Shown: positions 1 to 10,477 of the stretch, one piece after another | Layout: each line of letters opens with the position of its first letter | How positions within the stretch are numbered: the stretch's first letter is position 1 | Origin: Providencia vermicola | GTDB taxonomy: Bacteria > Pseudomonadota > Gammaproteobacteria > Enterobacterales > Enterobacteriaceae | Length of the DNA stretch: 64,000 bases | NCBI RefSeq assembly: GCF_010748935.1 | Contig: NZ_CP048796.1 | Span: forward strand, 1,429,001 to 1,493,000 | Reading direction: 5' to 3' | Position numbers and translations under genes: made by a program | The notes under the pieces: generated by a model | What the model was told of the DNA's origin: nothing | Databases searched by the model: none | What the model saw: the letters and a program-made list of their open reading frames with translations, nothing else

Positions 1-37
1 GATTAATCCTCATAACGTATATCAATAAGCAAATGCC

Positions 38-391
38 ATGAAACTGATACCCGCTGCAATTTTAATTCATGTTCCTAATGTTTCCGTAGGTTTAGCTTGG
101 TACCAGCAAGCTTTTTCGCAAGCGGTAGCCGAGTATCTCCCTGAGTTTGATTTTACGTTATTGCATATAGGGAATTTCACCATTGAAATTGTGCAAGCGG
201 ATGAAAAGGTCAGAGAAGGTAAGCGGGGAACCGTGCTTTATTGGCAAACTGCATCTTTAGATGCTGCAATGAAACATCTAATCACTTTAGGTGCGAAACT
301 ATACCGAGGACCAATGCGAATCGATGGTAACAACCGAATGTGTCAGCTTGAAGATCCGTTTGGTAATTTAATTGGTTTAAAAGGGCAATAA
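38..391 (+). CDS. VOC-fold (glyoxalase/bleomycin-resistance-like) protein
   Basis: The 117-residue product has the length and layout of a single VOC module: a beta strand near the start (AAILIHVPNVS), the AWYQQAF helix segment, and the terminal QLEDPFGNLIGL strand typical of this superfamily. Such proteins bind a metal or small ligand as dimers; the substrate cannot be read from the sequence. It is a single gene ahead of acnB on the same strand, separated from it by over 500 bases. Fold assignment is fairly secure, function is unknown. Confidence 0.75.
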   Translation: MKLIPAAILIHVPNVSVGLAWYQQAFSQAVAEYLPEFDFTLLHIGNFTIEIVQADEKVREGKRGTVLYWQTASLDAAMKHLITLGAKLYRGPMRIDGNNRMCQLEDPFGNLIGLKGQ

Positions 392-952
392 AATCAATTA
401 AAACCGTTAAAAAAATTATAACCAATCGTAATGATTTTCCTTATCAATTAGAGAGATAAATAAAATTACGATAAAAGATATAATTTGTGATAACTAATGA
501 AAAAGGACACAAAAGAGGGTGCGTTAACGGTATAAATGCATTATAAAAAGTGTGGCTATAGGCTCTACTGCCAGTTGTGCGCTTTTAATTAAGGTGTTGT
601 CATGCTCGTCATCGGGGTTTGATGCGCCTTGCGACTGATTCACTGGTCGCCTAGCTGCACCTTGAATTAACTAGAGTTTATATCTGCTTTTTGTGACTGA
701 TTATAGAATCTTAAACTAAAAACAACCTGTAATAGATGATTAGGGCCTAAAGTAAGTAGAAGTATGTTGCTTTCTTGTGAATGAATTAACATTCTATTTA
801 AACTCTGCTATGCTGAGTGCCCGAAGCTGGACATAATTTTACTGCCATTGAGATTATGCGAGCAAATTCCTCTGACCTGGCACCGGATGATGTTTTTTCA
901 AGATGGTGCAGACAGCCGGGTATATAAATTACAATGAAGCGAGGAGAACGTC
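392..952 (+). other. Gene-free acnB upstream region
   Basis: No convincing ORF is present. The first part is AT-rich. Around 586-669 there is a GC-richer potentially folded segment (listed separately). The acnB ribosome-binding site GAGGAG at 941-946 is at the end. The promoter and any CRP, Fis or ArcA sites expected from E. coli acnB could not be placed with confidence. Confidence 0.5.
586..669 (+). promoter_or_regulatory. Possible structured leader element upstream of acnB
   Basis: TAATTAAGGTG at 586-596 can pair with CACCTTGAATTA at 658-669 with one bulge. Inside lie smaller potential stems, for example CATC/GATG around 610-624 and GCGAC/GTCGC at 631-650. The segment is more GC-rich than its flanks. 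Whether it is transcribed into the acnB leader is unknown; it may be a protein-binding region rather than RNA. Confidence 0.3.
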
Positions 953-3550
953 GTGCTAGAAGATTACCGTAAGCACGTAGCCGAGCGTGCCGCTCAAGGG
1001 ATTGTCCCTAAGCCATTAGATGCTGCACAAGTAGCTGCACTAGTAGAACTACTGAAAAACCCACCTAAAGGTGAAGAAGATTTCCTGTTAGACCTGCTGA
1101 CCAACCGTGTGCCCCCTGGTGTTGACGAAGCAGCTTATGTTAAAGCCGGCTTTTTAGCGGCTATCGCGAAAGGCGAAACCGCCTCACCTCTTATCTCCCC
1201 TGAAAAAGCGATTGAGCTGCTTGGTACAATGCAGGGCGGATACAATATTCATGCACTCATTGAAGCGTTAGACGATGCGAAGCTTGCGCCAATAGCCGCT
1301 AAAGCACTGTCACATACTCTGCTGATGTTTGATAACTTCTATGATGTTGAAGAAAAAGCGAAAGCCGGAAATGAATACGCCAAACAAGTTATAGAATCTT
1401 GGGCAAATGCAGAATGGTTCTTAGAGCGCCCAGAGCTCGCCGAAAAATTAACCGTGACCGTATTTAAGGTAACTGGTGAAACAAACACCGATGATCTTTC
1501 CCCTGCACCAGATGCTTGGTCACGCCCAGATATTCCATTGCATGCGCTAGCAATGTTGAAAAACCCACGTGATGGTATTGAACCTGATGATGCGGGTAAT
1601 GTTGGTCCAATTAAACAAATCGAAGCTTTGAGCGAGAAAGGTTTTCCTTTAGCTTATGTGGGTGATGTTGTTGGTACGGGCTCCTCTCGTAAGTCAGCGA
1701 CTAACTCAGTGCTATGGTTTATGGGTGACGACATTCCATTTGTACCAAACAAACGTGGTGGTGGCGTGGTACTTGGTGGCAAAATTGCCCCAATCTTCTT
1801 TAACACGATGGAAGATGCGGGTGCACTGCCGATCGAAGTCGATGTGTCTAAGCTGAATATGGGTGATGTCATTGATATCTATCCTTATAAAGGTGAAGTT
1901 CGTCACCATGAAACGGGTGAATTACTTGAAACATTTGCACTGAAAACGGATGTTTTAATTGATGAGGTTCGTGCTGGTGGCCGTATTCCTCTGATTATTG
2001 GTCGTGGTTTGACAGCCAAAGCCCGTGAATCTCTCGGCTTAGAACCGACCAAAGTATTCCGTCATGCTAAATCTGTTGCACAAAGTCATCGTGGCTTCTC
2101 TTTAGCGCAAAAAATGGTAGGTCGTGCTTGTGGTCGTCCTGGTATTCGCCCTGGTGAATACTGTGAACCGAAAATGACTTCTGTTGGCTCGCAAGATACT
2201 ACGGGTCCAATGACTCGCGATGAGCTGAAAGATTTAGCATGTCTAGGCTTCTCCGCTGATTTGGTTATGCAGTCATTCTGTCATACTGCGGCTTATCCAA
2301 AACCTGTCGATGTGACAACTCACCATACGCTCCCTGATTTTATTATGAACCGTGGTGGTGTTTCCTTACGTCCGGGGGATGGTATCATCCACTCATGGCT
2401 AAACCGTATGCTGTTGCCTGATACAGTTGGTACAGGTGGTGACTCACATACACGTTTCCCAATTGGTATTTCTTTCCCTGCCGGTTCTGGCCTAGTGGCA
2501 TTTGCTGCTGCAACGGGCGTCATGCCGCTTGATATGCCAGAGTCAGTATTGGTGCGTTTTAAAGGTGAGATGCAGCCGGGGATCACTTTGCGTGATCTGG
2601 TGCATGCGATCCCGCTATATGCAATCAAAGATGGTTTATTGACGGTTGAGAAAAAAGGTAAGAAAAACATTTTCTCGGGCCGTATTCTAGAAATTGAAGG
2701 TTTACCTGAGCTGAAAGTCGAGCAAGCTTTTGAACTAGCAGATGCCTCTGCTGAACGTTCTGCCGCGGGCTGTACGATTAAACTGGATAAAGCGCCAATC
2801 ATTGAATATCTGCAATCAAATATTGTTCTATTGAAATGGATGATATCTGAAGGTTATGGCGATCGTCGTACGATTGAGCGTCGTATTAGAGGCATGGAAA
2901 GTTGGTTAGCTGATCCACAATTGTTAGAAGCTGATGCTGATGCTGAATATGCCGCGGTGATTGAAATTGATCTTAATGAAATTAAAGAACCAATTTTATG
3001 TGCGCCGAACGATCCTGATGATGCTCGCTTACTGTCTGATGTGCAAAATGAAAAAATCGATGAAGTCTTCATTGGTTCTTGCATGACTAACATTGGCCAT
3101 TTCCGTGCAGCAGGTAAATTGCTCGATCAGCATAAAGGTCAGTTACCGACACGCCTATGGGTTGCTCCGCCAACTAAGATGGATGCAGCGCAATTAACTG
3201 AAGAAGGTTATTACAGTGTGTTTGGTAAGAGCGGGGCGCGTATCGAAGTTCCTGGCTGCTCGTTATGCATGGGGAACCAAGCGCGTGTTGCCGATGGTGC
3301 AACAGTTGTATCAACTTCAACACGTAATTTCCCTAACCGATTAGGTACAGGCGCTAATGTATTCTTAGCCTCTGCTGAATTAGCCGCTGTAGCGTCTCTA
3401 TTAGGTCGCTTACCAACGCCTTCAGAGTACTTGCAGTTTATGGATAAAGTTGATGAGACTGCTGCTGATACTTATCGTTACTTAAACTTTGATCAGTTAG
3501 AACAGTACACCGAGAAGGCTGATGGCGTGATTTTCCAAACCGCCGTGTAG
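953..3550 (+). CDS. acnB: Aconitate hydratase B (bifunctional aconitase / 2-methylisocitrate dehydratase)
   Basis: This cytoplasmic TCA-cycle enzyme interconverts citrate and isocitrate through a [4Fe-4S] cluster. The 865-residue length and the N-terminal HEAT-like domain beginning [13 protein letters not shown] match E. coli AcnB. The cluster cysteines fall at residues 710 (IGSCMTN), 769 and 772 (PGCSLCMGN), the E. coli numbering. The start is GTG at 953, preceded by GAGGAG at 941-946; E. coli uses ATG. It is monocistronic, with a strong intrinsic terminator right after the stop. Unlike E. coli, yacL does not follow directly: a fimbrial block lies between. Confidence 0.97.
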   Translation: MLEDYRKHVAERAAQGIVPKPLDAAQVAALVELLKNPPKGEEDFLLDLLTNRVPPGVDEAAYVKAGFLAAIAKGETASPLISPEKAIELLGTMQGGYNIHALIEALDDAKLAPIAAKALSHTLLMFDNFYDVEEKAKAGNEYAKQVIESWANAEWFLERPELAEKLTVTVFKVTGETNTDDLSPAPDAWSRPDIPLHALAMLKNPRDGIEPDDAGNVGPIKQIEALSEKGFPLAYVGDVVGTGSSRKSATNSVLWFMGDDIPFVPNKRGGGVVLGGKIAPIFFNTMEDAGALPIEVDVSKLNMGDVIDIYPYKGEVRHHETGELLETFALKTDVLIDEVRAGGRIPLIIGRGLTAKARESLGLEPTKVFRHAKSVAQSHRGFSLAQKMVGRACGRPGIRPGEYCEPKMTSVGSQDTTGPMTRDELKDLACLGFSADLVMQSFCHTAAYPKPVDVTTHHTLPDFIMNRGGVSLRPGDGIIHSWLNRMLLPDTVGTGGDSHTRFPIGISFPAGSGLVAFAAATGVMPLDMPESVLVRFKGEMQPGITLRDLVHAIPLYAIKDGLLTVEKKGKKNIFSGRILEIEGLPELKVEQAFELADASAERSAAGCTIKLDKAPIIEYLQSNIVLLKWMISEGYGDRRTIERRIRGMESWLADPQLLEADADAEYAAVIEIDLNEIKEPILCAPNDPDDARLLSDVQNEKIDEVFIGSCMTNIGHFRAAGKLLDQHKGQLPTRLWVAPPTKMDAAQLTEEGYYSVFGKSGARIEVPGCSLCMGNQARVADGATVVSTSTRNFPNRLGTGANVFLASAELAAVASLLGRLPTPSEYLQFMDKVDETAADTYRYLNFDQLEQYTEKADGVIFQTAV

Positions 3551-3569
3551 TTTTCATCTGGAAGAAAGT

Positions 3570-3602
3570 AAAAGCCTCGAATTTATTTCGGGGCTTTTTT
3601 TT
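3570..3602 (+). terminator. Intrinsic terminator of acnB
   Basis: AAAGCCTCGA pairs with TTCGGGGCTTT around a short AT loop and is followed by an uninterrupted T run, 20 bases after the acnB stop. Confidence 0.88.
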
Positions 3603-4448
3603 ACTCTAAAAATGATATTAATTACCTATTTTATGTACAGCAGTAATAGAGAAAGGATGAAGTTATCCTATTAGATAAGTTAATTTATAAATATAAAATT
3701 TATAGAATTCATCATTATTCGATTAAATAATAAAGAACATGAATTTAATAAATTGTTAGTGTTATTACAAATGCCGTCTTATTTTGAATGACTAAAATAG
3801 TCAATATAATAATGTTACTCTCACATCTGATAAATAAAGTAATGATATATGACCTTTCTATCTCATTGATAAATATAATTAAATATATTGAATTTAAATA
3901 TATGTATGTTTTTATCGATAATTATACACTCCATTTGCGTATAATTTGTTAGTAAATATTAACAACTGTTAAATAAAAATAAATAAAGAGTTTAATATTA
4001 TTTTTTTATTCATAATACGTCACTTTTAATTTTATAAACTAGATGGGATGGCGTGTGAAATTAAGAAAGTAGTATATTGTCCTGTTTTTCATGATGAAAT
4101 TTTTTGTTACATTTGTTTTTGTATCTGTCTATCTAGGTTTTACGTCTATTAGGTGTAATATGAATTAGTGTATAAATTGCCTATAATGTTTGCATCTGTG
4201 AAGCAGTAGGGGAATTAATAAATTTGAAGGTGAGATAAATCTTATTCATTAAATTTTCATTGTTTATAAGCCATCTAAAAAAGAGTGATGTTTTATTTGT
4301 TATTAAAATTTAATGAGCGTCTGAATATAATCTTTATTGGATGAAAGTAATTTTTATTACTGATTATGTAGTCTTATTAATGGCTGATATTCATTATTAG
4401 CTAGGGTTTTGTTTTTATTTTTTTTATATTAAATTAAAGGTCAAAAAA
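3603..4448. other. Long AT-rich gene-free region upstream of fimbrial operon
   Basis: About 850 bases of extremely AT-rich sequence hold no credible ORF. It must carry the fimbrial promoter and probably H-NS-type silencing sites. No fimbrial recombinase gene or clear pair of inverted repeats marking an invertible promoter was seen, although AT-richness makes weak repeats hard to judge by eye. Confidence 0.5.
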
Positions 4449-5081
4449 ATGTTTAAGAAAACTTTGTGTGCATTGTCGTTAATTTCTGTTTCATGTGCAG
4501 CTTTATCTGCTCCAGTTGCTAATTTAAAAGTAACAGGTTCAATAACACCACCGACATGTACTATTAATAATCAAAATGAAATTGATGTGGAATATAAATT
4601 TGATGTTGCACCACAGATGTTCCCTGCTACTGGTGCTTTAGTTTTACCTCCTGAATCTAAAAGAATTGAAATAGTCTGTGATGCAACAACCTATTTAAGT
4701 TTTGATGCTACAGATAATCGTAGTGATAGCGTTATGACGGTAGGAAATGGTAACTTTGGTTTAGGTAAATATGGTACTGATAATGATAAAAACATTGGTT
4801 TTTATACTATCGCTATGAAAAATGCAACGACCAAAGCAAATGCTGATGCAACAGAAAAGAAAGTAGGTGTGTTAGTTGGAACAATCTATAATGCAACTGA
4901 GCTTTCAGTAGTGAAAAATAGAAAAGCATCTTGGGGATTAGCCTCACAGGTACCTGCAGCTGCACAAATTTTTGCAGCTGACTTTGAAGTGAAACCAACA
5001 TTAAGTGCAGAACTAAAGAACTATTCTGGTGATGTATCTTTAGATGGTCATACAACATTGTCATTTGGTTTTTCTATTTAA
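4449..5081 (+). CDS. DUF1120-type fimbrial subunit 1
   Basis: This 210-residue protein has a signal peptide (cleavage near ALSAPVANL). It shows two fimbrial hallmarks: a cysteine pair (PPTC at the start of the mature protein, VCDATT further in) and a C-terminal alternating hydrophobic strand ending in phenylalanine-rich FGFSI, used for chaperone and donor-strand contacts. It strongly resembles the next gene, suggesting tandem duplication. DUF1120 subunits characterise beta-class chaperone-usher fimbriae such as E. coli yhcADEF. As first gene with a good SD (AAAGG) it is a candidate major subunit, by inference. Confidence 0.83.
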   Translation: MFKKTLCALSLISVSCAALSAPVANLKVTGSITPPTCTINNQNEIDVEYKFDVAPQMFPATGALVLPPESKRIEIVCDATTYLSFDATDNRSDSVMTVGNGNFGLGKYGTDNDKNIGFYTIAMKNATTKANADATEKKVGVLVGTIYNATELSVVKNRKASWGLASQVPAAAQIFAADFEVKPTLSAELKNYSGDVSLDGHTTLSFGFSI

Positions 5082-5143
5082 TTTTACATAGATAAAGGTG
5101 GGCCTTGTGGGGCCTACCTTACTGAATAAGGTTACGGATAAAG

Positions 5144-5782
5144 ATGAACAATTCAGTGAAATATGTAGCGTTATTACCATTATTTTTTTTAAGTGCAAGC
5201 TATGCTGATGTTGATGCAAATTTAAAAATTATGGGAACAGTAAAACCACCAACGTGTAGTATTAATAATGGAGATGAAAGTGATATTGAATATAAATTTA
5301 CGGTATCTCCACAAATGTTTCCTACGATAGATAATTTAAATCTAGCACCAGAAACTAAACGTATTGAAATAATTTGTGATGCTACAACAGTTTTAAATTT
5401 TATGGCGACAGATAATCGTAGCGATAGTGTTTTAATTAAAGGTACTCGTAATTTATTTGGTTTAGGTAAGTATGGTACTGATAATAGCAAAAACATTGGT
5501 TATTATTCTATTAAGATGAAAAATGCGACAACGAAAGCAAATAGCGATGCTGAGGAAACTAAAGTCGGGATTGCATCTGGTTATAGTTTTAATGATTCGC
5601 AATTAGATGTCTATGTTGGAAAAAAAGTATTTTGGGCATCTAAATTTGCACAATTCGCTGCTGCGCAAATTTTTGCAGCTGATTTTGAAGTAATACCAGT
5701 ATTAAATGGTGCTTTAAAGGATTTTTCTGGTGATGTGTCTTTAGATGGCCATGCCACTTTAGCGTTTAGTTTTTCTATTTAA
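5144..5782 (+). CDS. DUF1120-type fimbrial subunit 2
   Basis: The 212-residue exported protein is a close paralogue of the preceding one. Shared stretches include PPTCSINN, CDATT, ATDNRSDSV, FGLGKYGTDN and MKNATTKAN. The signal peptide ends near SASYADVDA, and the C-terminus LAFSFSI fits a chaperone-usher subunit. It lies 62 bases downstream of subunit 1 in the same operon. Duplicated subunits often diverge under antigenic selection. Confidence 0.83.
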   Translation: MNNSVKYVALLPLFFLSASYADVDANLKIMGTVKPPTCSINNGDESDIEYKFTVSPQMFPTIDNLNLAPETKRIEIICDATTVLNFMATDNRSDSVLIKGTRNLFGLGKYGTDNSKNIGYYSIKMKNATTKANSDAEETKVGIASGYSFNDSQLDVYVGKKVFWASKFAQFAAAQIFAADFEVIPVLNGALKDFSGDVSLDGHATLAFSFSI

Positions 5783-5847
5783 TCTAATGCTGAAGTTAAT
5801 TATGTATTCTATCTATTATGTAAGTGACTGAGGTTATTGATTTATTC

Positions 5848-6555
5848 ATGAATAAGTTGACAAAATGCATTACACTATTTCCATTATTAGTTTCAGGCAT
5901 GAGTTATGGTGATATTAATGCAAACTTAAAAGTTAATGGCGATATTAAGCCACCAACATGTTTAGTTAATGGGATGGAAAAAACAGATATTATTTATGAT
6001 ATGGGAAAATTATCTCTTGATGTCATACCGGTATCTGATATGTATATATTCCCTAGCGAATCATTAGTTAAAAACACGGTAACAGTGACATGTGACGCAA
6101 CAACCTATTTAACGTTTATGGCGAATGATACATACCAAAGCTTAAACTTACCGGCTACTCCGTTAAAGTCATCATACGGTCATATCTATTTCCGTTTTAA
6201 TGTGGGGGAGCCTCAAGCCCTAGGTGGAGTGTATTTTTTACTTGAGGATCTAGAAGTAGATAACAAGGCTGTTTATGCTCGTCGCCTTTATAGCAATATA
6301 AAGCCCACTTCTGGGATTAGAGACAATACACTGACCAAAGATGAATATTATGGCTGGGCTAATGTAGCAAAGGAAACTGTTGATACATCTGAATTTCAAG
6401 AATCACTCGTTCCTGGGAAAGTCTTTTCCGTATCATTTAAACAAGGTGGTGCGTTTATTAATTCAAGAACTGACTTATCTAAAGCCAATATTAATCTAAA
6501 TGATGGCATAAATTATAACGCTGAAGCTGTGGTTACATTTAACTTTGGCATCTAA
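5848..6555 (+). CDS. DUF1120-type fimbrial subunit 3
   Basis: I use the ATG at 5848 (235 residues), because it leads straight into a normal signal peptide (MNKLTKCITLFPLLVSGMSYG); an in-frame GTG at 5824 would add eight polar residues. The mature protein keeps KPPTC, VTCDATTYL and the terminal VTFNFGI strand, but the middle differs from subunits 1 and 2. It is therefore probably a minor or adaptor subunit. Confidence 0.78.
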   Translation: MNKLTKCITLFPLLVSGMSYGDINANLKVNGDIKPPTCLVNGMEKTDIIYDMGKLSLDVIPVSDMYIFPSESLVKNTVTVTCDATTYLTFMANDTYQSLNLPATPLKSSYGHIYFRFNVGEPQALGGVYFLLEDLEVDNKAVYARRLYSNIKPTSGIRDNTLTKDEYYGWANVAKETVDTSEFQESLVPGKVFSVSFKQGGAFINSRTDLSKANINLNDGINYNAEAVVTFNFGI

Positions 6556-6580
6556 TTATAAATAAACTAGGCACGTATCT

Positions 6581-7213
6581 ATGCGTTTAATTTCATTAAA
6601 AGTAACGTTGTTTTTTATGTGCTTTTTGAGTGTTTTTGTAAAAGCCCAGGGAATATATGCCCAAAATATTCCGGCTGAAACTGTGATACCACCAAGTTGT
6701 GACATTATTCCACCGAATGATGGAAATTATCAATTTTCACAGCTTCATGCTAGTTATTTTAAATTAAATGAGTTAACAGAAATTCCAGAAGTAAAAAAAA
6801 CATGGCAGGTTTTATGTAATACACCGGTAAGTCTGTTTCTTAAAATAGTCGATAATCGCCATGATTCTTCACGTATGGATAATGAAAGCTATTTTGGCTT
6901 AGGTCATGTTAATAGGCAGGGTAAAATAGGTAATTATCAATTAACACTAAGTCATGCCAGCGTTGATAATGAAAGAGCTGATATGTTCTTAAGTGAAAAT
7001 ATGTCTGCCTCTAAAGCATCTTCTATGACCGTGAAAAAAAATAAAACTTATGGCTGGCTGCTGGGAGAAAATACGCCAGCTTCAGGAAAAGTGTTTTCTG
7101 TAGACATTACCGTTTCAGCTAAACTGAATTCGTTAAAAGAAACGGATGGGCCTATTGTTAATGGCGCTGAACTGGATGGTAATGCTGAGTTGATTTTTTC
7201 ATTTGGTATTTAA
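6581..7213 (+). CDS. DUF1120-type fimbrial subunit 4 (possible tip protein)
   Basis: This 210-residue protein has a signal peptide ending near VKAQG and the most divergent sequence of the four subunits. It keeps the cysteine pair (PPSCDI and VLCNT), an RHDSS/FGLGH block echoing subunits 1 and 2, and a C-terminal LIFSFGI strand. It directly precedes the usher gene. A minor or tip role is inferred only from divergence and position. Confidence 0.74.
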   Translation: MRLISLKVTLFFMCFLSVFVKAQGIYAQNIPAETVIPPSCDIIPPNDGNYQFSQLHASYFKLNELTEIPEVKKTWQVLCNTPVSLFLKIVDNRHDSSRMDNESYFGLGHVNRQGKIGNYQLTLSHASVDNERADMFLSENMSASKASSMTVKKNKTYGWLLGENTPASGKVFSVDITVSAKLNSLKETDGPIVNGAELDGNAELIFSFGI

Positions 7214-7249
7214 TGTTTTAATAATCATCTAATAAAACAATGAGCATGT

Positions 7250-9676
7250 ATGTTATATACTAATAAAAAAACACGATGTTACTATTTTTTTATTGCATTG
7301 ATATTCATATTTTATAATGAGTCCTCTTATTCATCGAATAGCGATAAGTTAAATAAGAATTCAAAAGTAGACTTTGATATTGATTCATTGAAAGCGCTTG
7401 GCTATGGTGAAGAAGTCGCTGATTTTTTTATGCAAGGGAGTAAGTTTCTTCCTGGTAATCATGATGTCACAATAAAATTAAATGGGAGCAATAGCTATTC
7501 TGTAAATGCTAAAATAGATGATAGTGGTAACCTTTGTATCGATGAAAGTTTGCAGAAAACATTGAGACTAAAATCGACTCATCTTGGTGAGCGATGTCAT
7601 ATTTTTCAGGATGTTTATCCTGATTCACAGGTTGTGATGCGTCCAAATGAATTCATTATTGATATTATTGTTTCTGAGGATAACTTTGATCCTAAATTAC
7701 AGGGGAGTGAGTTGACCTATGGAGGTTTTGGTTTAGTCAATAATTACCGTATTTATGGTATGAAGATTAATGGAACTAATAATCAAAATTTTTATCAAGG
7801 GCAGTTTGAGACTGGCGCAAATTGGAATAATTGGGTTCTACGAAATAATAGTAGCTTTTCATCAAGTAAAGGAAACTCAGAATACCAGTTTAACGAGACA
7901 GTACTGTCGCGCAGTATCGAGTCATTAAAGTCACAATTCGAAGTTGGTCAGTTAAATAGCGTAGGTCATTATTATTCTGGTATTCCAATTAATGGTGTTC
8001 AAATTTATTCAGATAGTGCCTTACAGCTTAATAGCCGCTTGGTTGTTCCAATTACAGGAGTAGCAAATTCACTCTCAACAGTGGAAGTGCAGCAAAATGG
8101 TCGTCTGCTTTATCGAACTATCGTACCGGCTGGTCCATTTGAATTAAATAGAATTAATAATATTAGTAGTGGTGTGCCTGTCGATGTCACTATTATTCAA
8201 GACAATGGTGAACGTCAGAGATATCAAGTACTGACATCGAATCAAGCAACCGATAATTTATCGCCTTTATCTTATCAATTTGCTCTTGGTCAGTATCGCC
8301 GTGTTAATCGTGATCAAAAAGTTGATACACCGTTGATTGGTAGCTTGGAATTAAGTGCGCAGTATAAGCAAATAGATTATTCAGCAGGGTTGCTTTATTC
8401 AGATAAATATCAATCGATGAGTGGTGGAGCAAATACGTCGTACGGTTCAGACGTGGTGGTTAGTGGTGGCATTAGTGCGACAGCGTCCCGTAATGATAAA
8501 AAGCAAGGTAACCAAATTGATTTTAATACATCAGTTTCCAGCGGTGGTGCATCATTAGGAACTTCATTTCTCTATCGTAGTAATGAGTATCCAACGTTGG
8601 ATGATACAGTGCAAAAAGATCTCCCCATTATTGAAGACGAGCGATTTGATTGGCCATGGTTTAGTGGTGAACTTCAGTCATCGACTTCTCTGTTTGCTAG
8701 CTGGGGTAATATGACGTGGGGAAGTTTCAGTTATAGCCTGAACCACAACAATTATTATGGAAATACACCTGATTCGGTCAGTCACACAGTTGCTTATGGG
8801 CGAAAATTTTATGATATTTCGTTGAATTTCTCTTTTCAATCTAGCCGTGAGCAAGGGGAGCGCTATTTCTTAAATGCATCGATACCAATAAATAAGCGCT
8901 CGAATGTCACTTTACAAAGCCAATATTATGATGACCGTAGCACTCTGATGGCGAATTACCATTATCGGCCAAATGATAGATGGAATTATTCCCTAGGAGC
9001 AGGTCGCAGTAGTGATACTAATCGTATCAATGGTAGCGTGAGTAATAGAAATGCATATTCACAACTGTCACTAAATGCCTCTATGACAGAAAATGATGTT
9101 TATTCATTTATGTCATCGGCTTCAGGCTCGATTGCGTATTCTAATGGGTTAGTTGCAACTTCACCATTACCTTTAAGCAATACATTTGGCATTGTTTATA
9201 TTCCAAATCAGCCAAATGTTAAGATTAGTGCGTTAGGAAGTGGAACAACGATAACGAACCATTTTGGAACTGCTGCTATTTCAGCATTACCAACAAATAG
9301 GAAAACAACCGTTCAGCTTGATACGCAAGATTTACCATTAAATATTCGACTTGATACAACCACATTTGATGTTGCGGTGGCTAAAGGTAGTGTGATCACA
9401 AAAGAGATCAAAGCAACGGAAATGAGACAACTATTACTTAGTATTACCCTAAAAGATGGTTCAGAAGCACCTAATGGCGCAAGTCTTGTCAATAAAAATG
9501 GAAAGTATATTGGAACGGTGATGGGTAATGGAAATGCGCTTTTAACGAATGAACAAATTGGTGATGAATTAATTCTTCGTTCAGTGAATTCAGATGATTG
9601 TATTGTGAGTTATACCGTCTCAGATCATTTTTCACCTGAAAATCTTTATGAAGAAGCTGATGCCGTATGCCAATAA
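7250..9676 (+). CDS. Fimbrial outer-membrane usher
   Basis: The 808-residue product has an N-terminal hydrophobic signal, an N-terminal domain that would bind chaperone-subunit complexes (FDIDSLKALGYG onward), and a long beta-rich region with usher-type stretches such as GVQIYSDSALQLNSRLVVPITGVANS and VPAGPFELNRIN-like sequence near residues 240-310. It ends in a C-terminal domain with a cysteine pair (DDCIVSY, AVCQ). Ushers form the outer-membrane pore through which subunits are assembled. The length suits the smaller beta-class ushers. Gene order subunits-usher-chaperone supports the role. Confidence 0.9.
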   Translation: MLYTNKKTRCYYFFIALIFIFYNESSYSSNSDKLNKNSKVDFDIDSLKALGYGEEVADFFMQGSKFLPGNHDVTIKLNGSNSYSVNAKIDDSGNLCIDESLQKTLRLKSTHLGERCHIFQDVYPDSQVVMRPNEFIIDIIVSEDNFDPKLQGSELTYGGFGLVNNYRIYGMKINGTNNQNFYQGQFETGANWNNWVLRNNSSFSSSKGNSEYQFNETVLSRSIESLKSQFEVGQLNSVGHYYSGIPINGVQIYSDSALQLNSRLVVPITGVANSLSTVEVQQNGRLLYRTIVPAGPFELNRINNISSGVPVDVTIIQDNGERQRYQVLTSNQATDNLSPLSYQFALGQYRRVNRDQKVDTPLIGSLELSAQYKQIDYSAGLLYSDKYQSMSGGANTSYGSDVVVSGGISATASRNDKKQGNQIDFNTSVSSGGASLGTSFLYRSNEYPTLDDTVQKDLPIIEDERFDWPWFSGELQSSTSLFASWGNMTWGSFSYSLNHNNYYGNTPDSVSHTVAYGRKFYDISLNFSFQSSREQGERYFLNASIPINKRSNVTLQSQYYDDRSTLMANYHYRPNDRWNYSLGAGRSSDTNRINGSVSNRNAYSQLSLNASMTENDVYSFMSSASGSIAYSNGLVATSPLPLSNTFGIVYIPNQPNVKISALGSGTTITNHFGTAAISALPTNRKTTVQLDTQDLPLNIRLDTTTFDVAVAKGSVITKEIKATEMRQLLLSITLKDGSEAPNGASLVNKNGKYIGTVMGNGNALLTNEQIGDELILRSVNSDDCIVSYTVSDHFSPENLYEEADAVCQ

Positions 9677-9718
9677 GTTATCACTAAATTCAATATGAGT
9701 TTTATGTAGAGGTTATTT

Positions 9719-10399
9719 ATGAAGAAGTTACTTACAGTTTTAGGTTCAGTTTGCTTATTAATGATAAGCGCAAATGTTATGGCCAGTTTTCAGTTGGAAA
9801 CAATGACAGTGATATTGGATGCGGGTGAAAATAGAAAGGTGTTTAACGTTAAAAATACAGGGAGTGAACCTATTTTATTATCCACAAAAGTTGAAGATCT
9901 TGAAGGCTCAACGAAACTGGCCGGTGATATTATGATTACGCCTCCTATCATTCGTATTGAGCCTCATGAGAGCCAACAAATTAATTTCATTTTGAAAAAT
10001 GGCGTTAAATTATCTGATGAAGTTATTTTAAAAGCATCATTTCAAGGTGTAGGTGCTAAAAGGGAAAATGCAGCTAAAATGCCTATTCGCCAAGATGTTG
10101 CAATGTTAGTAATGCCTGAAAATATGAATGTGAGTTTGACACCTTGGGATGCACTTTCTGTTACGCAAAAAGGTGAGCAATTAATATTTAAAAATGAAGG
10201 TAAACAAGTTATTAGATTGTCACCCTCTTTTAGTGTTATTCCTGGAAACCATACTTATTCTATAGGTCAGTTTTATATTAGACCTGGTGAAAATAAAGCA
10301 GTCAATATAACAGGTAATGCTACTGATATAACAATAGCACCGTTAAGCCGTTATGGATTTAAACTTGAAAGTGATGTCAATGTAAAAGTGAAACACTAA
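9719..10399 (+). CDS. Periplasmic fimbrial chaperone
   Basis: This 226-residue exported protein (signal peptide ending MASFQLE) has the two-immunoglobulin-domain size of PapD-like chaperones. It contains TPPIIRIEPHESQQINFIL, equivalent to the G1 donor-strand region, and a basic residue pattern suited to binding subunit C-termini. It would shuttle the four subunits to the usher. It follows the usher by 42 bases and is the last structural gene of the operon. Confidence 0.87.
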   Translation: MKKLLTVLGSVCLLMISANVMASFQLETMTVILDAGENRKVFNVKNTGSEPILLSTKVEDLEGSTKLAGDIMITPPIIRIEPHESQQINFILKNGVKLSDEVILKASFQGVGAKRENAAKMPIRQDVAMLVMPENMNVSLTPWDALSVTQKGEQLIFKNEGKQVIRLSPSFSVIPGNHTYSIGQFYIRPGENKAVNITGNATDITIAPLSRYGFKLESDVNVKVKH

Positions 10400-10477
10400 T
10401 TAATAATGATGTTTTAGATTAATCAGTGTTGGTATCAAAGGATGATATTTATAGCTCTTTAGTAGGGAAGTGATAAT

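Noticed and set aside
2320-2802. 160-codon minus-strand ORF inside acnB
   Set aside because: Shadow of acnB: no SD, no family resemblance, and fully inside a strongly conserved gene.
3603-4448. Invertible fimbrial promoter
   Set aside because: No convincing inverted repeat pair and no recombinase gene nearby; AT-richness produces many chance matches.
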